Origin: Planctomycetota bacterium
GTDB taxonomy: Bacteria > Planctomycetota > SZUA-567
DNA length: 8,419 bases
Assembly: GCA_031278535.1 (NCBI GenBank)
Contig: JAITKH010000032.1
Span: 1 to 8,419, forward strand
Direction of reading: 5' to 3'
The notes beneath the pieces were generated by a model. The model was not told the DNA's origin and did no database searches. It saw only the letters and a list, made by a program, of their open reading frames with translations. Positions 7,835-8,419 of this stretch are shown piece after piece (the stretch's first letter is position 1; each line of letters begins with the position of its first letter). Both the position numbers and the translations under genes were made by a program.

Positions 7835-7877
7835 GGCACACTCCTTCCAATGGCGCACCGTCGCATTCCCGCAATCA
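7679..7877 (-). repeat. 199-bp direct repeat, copy 2 (next to the upstream paralog)
   Basis: This is the partner of 6078-6276, ungapped. Its right edge (TCA at 7875-7877) is the TGA stop codon of the upstream paralog, and its left edge falls just before the TAG that closes the remnant peptide. This copy therefore holds the natural junction between two tandem deacetylase genes. Copy 1 keeps the same TGA-TTGCGG bases although no paralog precedes it. Confidence 0.85.
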
Positions 7878-8419
7878 CTTTTCGAAGACGATGTTGATCC
7901 ATTCCCCGGCGCCGCCGGGAAACTCGAACCGGAGACGGCCATCGTCAAGCCGTCGCGGTTTCCCCGAAATCTTCCTGCCGCCAGGAATTGTCGCCGAGGC
8001 CCGCCACTTTCCCCCGGGCGCCCATAGCTCGACAAATCCCCGGGACCAGGAACGGCACTCGGCCCGCCAGCGATCGCCTTTGGCCTCGACGTTCCGAATC
8101 AAGCCGGAAGCGCGCGCCAGACACGGCTTCGAGGGCATCTCCGGGGTCAAACGGATTTCCGCCCTTTCGCCCGGGAGCAGGGAGACATAGAGGGAATCAT
8201 TGTGCCTGACGAAACCGGCGACATTCCGGCTGGTTTCCATATCCACCACCCGATCCGCCAGATCGAACCTGACCGTGCGGCAGCTGTCATAGTCCTCGAC
8301 CCACCAGCCCCCGTCCCCGGTCCGGCCAATCCGCGCCTCCAGGAAATCCTTTGCCGCCCGAACGTATTCCAGGGCGGTAATCCAGCATAGCTCCTGTGTC
8401 ACCGCCCAATCATAAACAT
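7875..8419 (-). CDS. C-terminal part of a second PelA-like deacetylase (runs off the right edge)
   Basis: The frame is open to the window edge: codons upstream of GTG 8402 read VYDWA, matching NVYEWA of the intact deacetylase, so GTG 8402 is not the start. From QELCWIT to the stop it is exactly as long as the intact protein (173 residues, no gap) and I count about 121 identical residues. Conserved stretches include SCRTVRFDL, NVAGFVRHN and SLLPGERAEIRLT; the part just before the C-terminus differs most. This is the probable beta-sandwich end; the signal peptide and catalytic motifs should lie outside the window. If intact, the genome has at least two deacetylases, perhaps acting on different sites or redundant. 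It stands upstream of the remnant in the same direction, as expected of tandem duplication. Confidence 0.75.
   Translation of the reverse strand, partial: VYDWAVTQELCWITALEYVRAAKDFLEARIGRTGDGGWWVEDYDSCRTVRFDLADRVVDMETSRNVAGFVRHNDSLYVSLLPGERAEIRLTPEMPSKPCLARASGLIRNVEAKGDRWRAECRSWSRGFVELWAPGGKWRASATIPGGRKISGKPRRLDDGRLRFEFPGGAGEWINIVFEK

Noticed and set aside
7443..7874. Minus-strand 143-codon frame overlapping the methyltransferase start
   Set aside because: It is the out-of-frame reading of the 199-bp block; the equivalent out-of-frame reading of copy 1 (6273-5914) gives a similar peptide, as expected from duplicated DNA and not from a gene.
1..8419. CRISPR array, tRNA or rRNA genes, transposase genes
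   Set aside because: No regularly spaced repeats, cloverleaf-like or rRNA-like sequence, and no transposase or integrase motif seen on either strand.

Overview
The window looks like accessory chromosome of a Gram-negative bacterium. The evidence is a G+C-rich coding background, strong GGAGG-type ribosome binding sites, an exported enzyme paired with an anchored TPR scaffold, and REP-like palindromes of the ATTCCCGC/GCGGGAAT type. No marker gene allows a taxon to be named. All supported genes lie on the minus strand, so transcription runs from high to low coordinates.

Layout in order of transcription: (1) 8419-7875, the C-terminal end of an exported PelA-like polysaccharide deacetylase paralog whose 5' part lies outside the window. 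(2) 7834-7676, a remnant of the 5' end of another such gene, holding only the signal peptide and the first residues of the mature protein. (3) 7630-7563, a degenerate REP-pair palindrome. (4) 7515-6319, a lower-G+C N6-adenine DNA methyltransferase with no restriction partner in view. (5) 6230-4044, a complete PelA-like deacetylase lacking the N-terminal glycoside hydrolase domain of Pseudomonas PelA. (6) 4054-401, an overlapping gene for a membrane-anchored protein of about 1217 residues built almost wholly of TPR repeats. It resembles the periplasmic scaffold part of PelB but has no visible outer-membrane barrel. (7) 400-1, a non-coding tail with a REP-pair element, an AT-rich inverted repeat and a weak terminator candidate.

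The deacetylase and TPR genes are probably co-translated. By analogy with PelA/PelB or PgaB/PgaA they would act together in the periplasm, with the scaffold holding the deacetylase on an exopolysaccharide on its way out. The most notable structure is the methyltransferase module: exactly 1402 bp lie between two ungapped 199-bp copies (157/199 identical by hand count) of the 5' end of the deacetylase gene. One edge of the copy next to the upstream paralog coincides with that paralog's stop codon. This suggests an ancestral tandem array of deacetylase genes in which a middle copy was gutted and replaced by a methyltransferase, or an insertion that regenerated the 5' end of its target gene.
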